From NCBI RefSeq assembly GCF_947490405.1, contig NZ_CANLGU010000003.1, positions 248,001 to 312,000 of the forward strand: a DNA stretch of 64,000 nt, in the 5' to 3' direction. A program made the position numbers and the translations under genes. This document shows positions 62,214-64,000 of the stretch, piece after piece; positions within the stretch are counted from its first letter, which is position 1; every line of letters begins with the position of its first letter. A model generated the notes under the pieces. The model was given only the letters and a program-made list of their open reading frames with translations, ran no database searches and was not told where the DNA came from. Source of the DNA: an uncultured Algibacter sp. Lineage in GTDB: Bacteria; Bacteroidota; Bacteroidia; Flavobacteriales; Flavobacteriaceae.

Positions 62214-62390
62214 GTTACAAATGTAATTAATCTTGTTGCATTTATTGGCAAAGTTGTAATCTCCTTTTAGGTTATACTTTTAGTTGGCAGATAGGTGCGA
62301 GAGCGATAGTAGTGGTTAGCTTTTGGCGAGGCGTGCATCGAGCCAAAACTAGTAACGGATAGCGCGGTTTTTATTTCAAAAACTCGCCAT

Positions 62391-62420
62391 AAAAAAAGCC
62401 ACCCTTTTAAAGGCGGCTTT
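62391..62420 (-). terminator. Terminator downstream of fabI
   Basis: AAAGCCACC ... GGCGGCTTT inverted repeat, poly-T on minus strand. Confidence 0.7.
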
Positions 62421-62440
62421 GTATTATTGAGTATGCTTTT

Positions 62441-63259
62441 TTATTCTTCTCCTACAAAGGTAGACATTACGGCATCACTTACGCCCATGTTGCTAAATCC
62501 ACCATCATTATAAAGGTTTTGCAAAGTAACACGTTTGGTTAAATCGCTAAATAACGACACTGTGTAGTTTGCACAATCCATGGCTGTAGCATTACCAAGT
62601 GGCGACATTTTTTCTGCGTAAGAAATAAATCCATCAAACCCTTTTACACCACTTCCAGCTGTTGTTGGTGTTGGCGATTGTGAAATGGTGTTTACTCTTA
62701 CTTTTTTGTCTCTTCCGAAGAAATACCCGAAACTACGTGCAATACTTTCTAAATAGGCTTTATTGTCTGCCATATCATTATAATCTGGAAAAACACGTTG
62801 TGCTGCCATATAAGTTAATGCTACAATACTTCCCCATTCGTTCATGGCATCTGCCTTGTATAATGTTTGCATTACTTTATGAAAAGACATGGCTGAAACA
62901 TCTGTTCCCTTTTGCGTCCAAGCGTAATTTTGATCTGTATAGTGTTTACCCTTTCTAACATTAATTGACATACCAATGGAGTGTAGTACAAAATCAATTT
63001 TACCTCCTAAAATCTCCATAGATTGCTCAACTAAATTTTGCAAATCCTCTTCGGAAGTGGCATCTGCAGGAATAATTTGAGAACCTGTTTTTTCTGCTAA
63101 CTCATTAATTTGCCCCATTCGCATTGCAACTGGTGCATTAGTTAACACAAATTGACCGCCTTCTTCATGAACACGCTCTGCAGTTTTCCAAGCAATTGAA
63201 TTTGAATCTAATGCTCCAAAAATGATTCCTTTTTTTCCTTTTAGTAAATTATATGACAT
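62441..63259 (-). CDS. fabI: Enoyl-ACP reductase
   Basis: KGKKGIIFGALDSNSIAWKTAERVHEEGG; HSIGMS; YNDMADNKAYLESIARSFG. Confidence 0.93.
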   Translation of the reverse strand: MSYNLLKGKKGIIFGALDSNSIAWKTAERVHEEGGQFVLTNAPVAMRMGQINELAEKTGSQIIPADATSEEDLQNLVEQSMEILGGKIDFVLHSIGMSINVRKGKHYTDQNYAWTQKGTDVSAMSFHKVMQTLYKADAMNEWGSIVALTYMAAQRVFPDYNDMADNKAYLESIARSFGYFFGRDKKVRVNTISQSPTPTTAGSGVKGFDGFISYAEKMSPLGNATAMDCANYTVSLFSDLTKRVTLQNLYNDGGFSNMGVSDAVMSTFVGEE

Positions 63260-63361
63260 ATTAGTAAACTATTTTAATTCTTATTTGTTAATTAGTGTGC
63301 TAAGATAATATTAAAATTATGATTTTCTATAATAGATTCTTGCTACTAAAGGCACATCAAG

Positions 63362-64000
63362 CTAGTTGAGCAACTCTTTGGCATGAGCTATTGCCGATGT
63401 AGTTAATTCTGAACCACCAAGCATTTGAGCTATCTCTACAATACGATCGTCATGATTTAATTTAATAAGATTAGTTTGCGTTACCTCACCTACATCTTCT
63501 TTATAAACTTTAAAATGCGAATGGCCTTTGGCAGCAATTTGTGGTAAATGCGTAATTGAAAATACTTGCATGTTCTTACTCATTTGCAGCATAATATCAC
63601 CCATTTTATTTGAAATCTCACCAGAAACTCCTGTATCAATCTCATCAAACATTATTGTTGGAAGCTGAATGTATTTTGATAGTATAGACTTTATAGCTAA
63701 CATGATTCTGGAAAGTTCTCCTCCTGAGGCGGCTTTTTTTAGCGCGTTAAAGCTACCTCCTTTATTTGCTGAAAATAAAAAAGACAGCTCGTCTTTTCCA
63801 TTGCTATAATAAGTATCACTGTTAAATACTTCAATTTTAAACTGTGCATTTGGCATCCCTAACTCTGCTAAAATAGTTTCTAATTGTGACTTTAAAAGCG
63901 GAATAACCTCTAAGCGATTTTTATGAATGGATTTTGAAATTGCATTAAGTTCTTTCTCTTTTGAAGAAATTTCAGTTTGCTTTTTCTTAATTGTATCATC
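63362..64000 (-). CDS. recN: DNA repair protein RecN, C-terminal part (runs off window)
   Basis: FSANKGGSFNALKKAASGGELSRIMLAIKSIL; PTIMFDEIDTGVSGEISNKMGDIM; HLPQIAAKGHSHFKV; reading frame stays open past the listed ORF start to 64000. Confidence 0.93.
   Translation of the reverse strand, partial: DDTIKKKQTEISSKEKELNAISKSIHKNRLEVIPLLKSQLETILAELGMPNAQFKIEVFNSDTYYSNGKDELSFLFSANKGGSFNALKKAASGGELSRIMLAIKSILSKYIQLPTIMFDEIDTGVSGEISNKMGDIMLQMSKNMQVFSITHLPQIAAKGHSHFKVYKEDVGEVTQTNLIKLNHDDRIVEIAQMLGGSELTTSAIAHAKELLN

Overview
Window from an AT-rich Bacteroidota chromosome, most likely Flavobacteriaceae, judged from gene content, a T9SS C-terminal sorting domain and a lipoprotein export signal. About 60 genes are densely packed, mostly housekeeping: lpd, smpB, pcm, miaA, meaB, mnmA, yidC, pyrG, folE, coaE, fabI and a partial recN. 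Others are two-component systems, ECF sigma/anti-sigma modules, peptidases, transporters and a secreted clan GH-A glycosidase. I found no rRNA, tRNA, CRISPR array, transposase or integrase. The standout region is 41.41-42.86 kb. It holds a two-gene, overlapping + strand unit (DUF5343-like winged-helix protein plus a Swt1-like HEPN protein with an R-N-F-I-A-H motif) between minus-strand housekeeping genes. It is bracketed by two nested perfect 10-bp inverted repeats, as expected for a mobile accessory (defence or toxin-antitoxin-like) cassette. Secondary points of interest: a MiaA-GNAT in-frame fusion, an apparent ATT start codon in an exonuclease/GIY-YIG gene, an in-frame stop inside a small secreted protein gene, a dihydroorotase homologue lacking metal-ligand motifs, a 23-aa tandem repeat protein in an ECF sigma operon, dispersed intergenic repeats and a candidate small RNA. 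All family calls are from motif recognition by eye; no database search was run.
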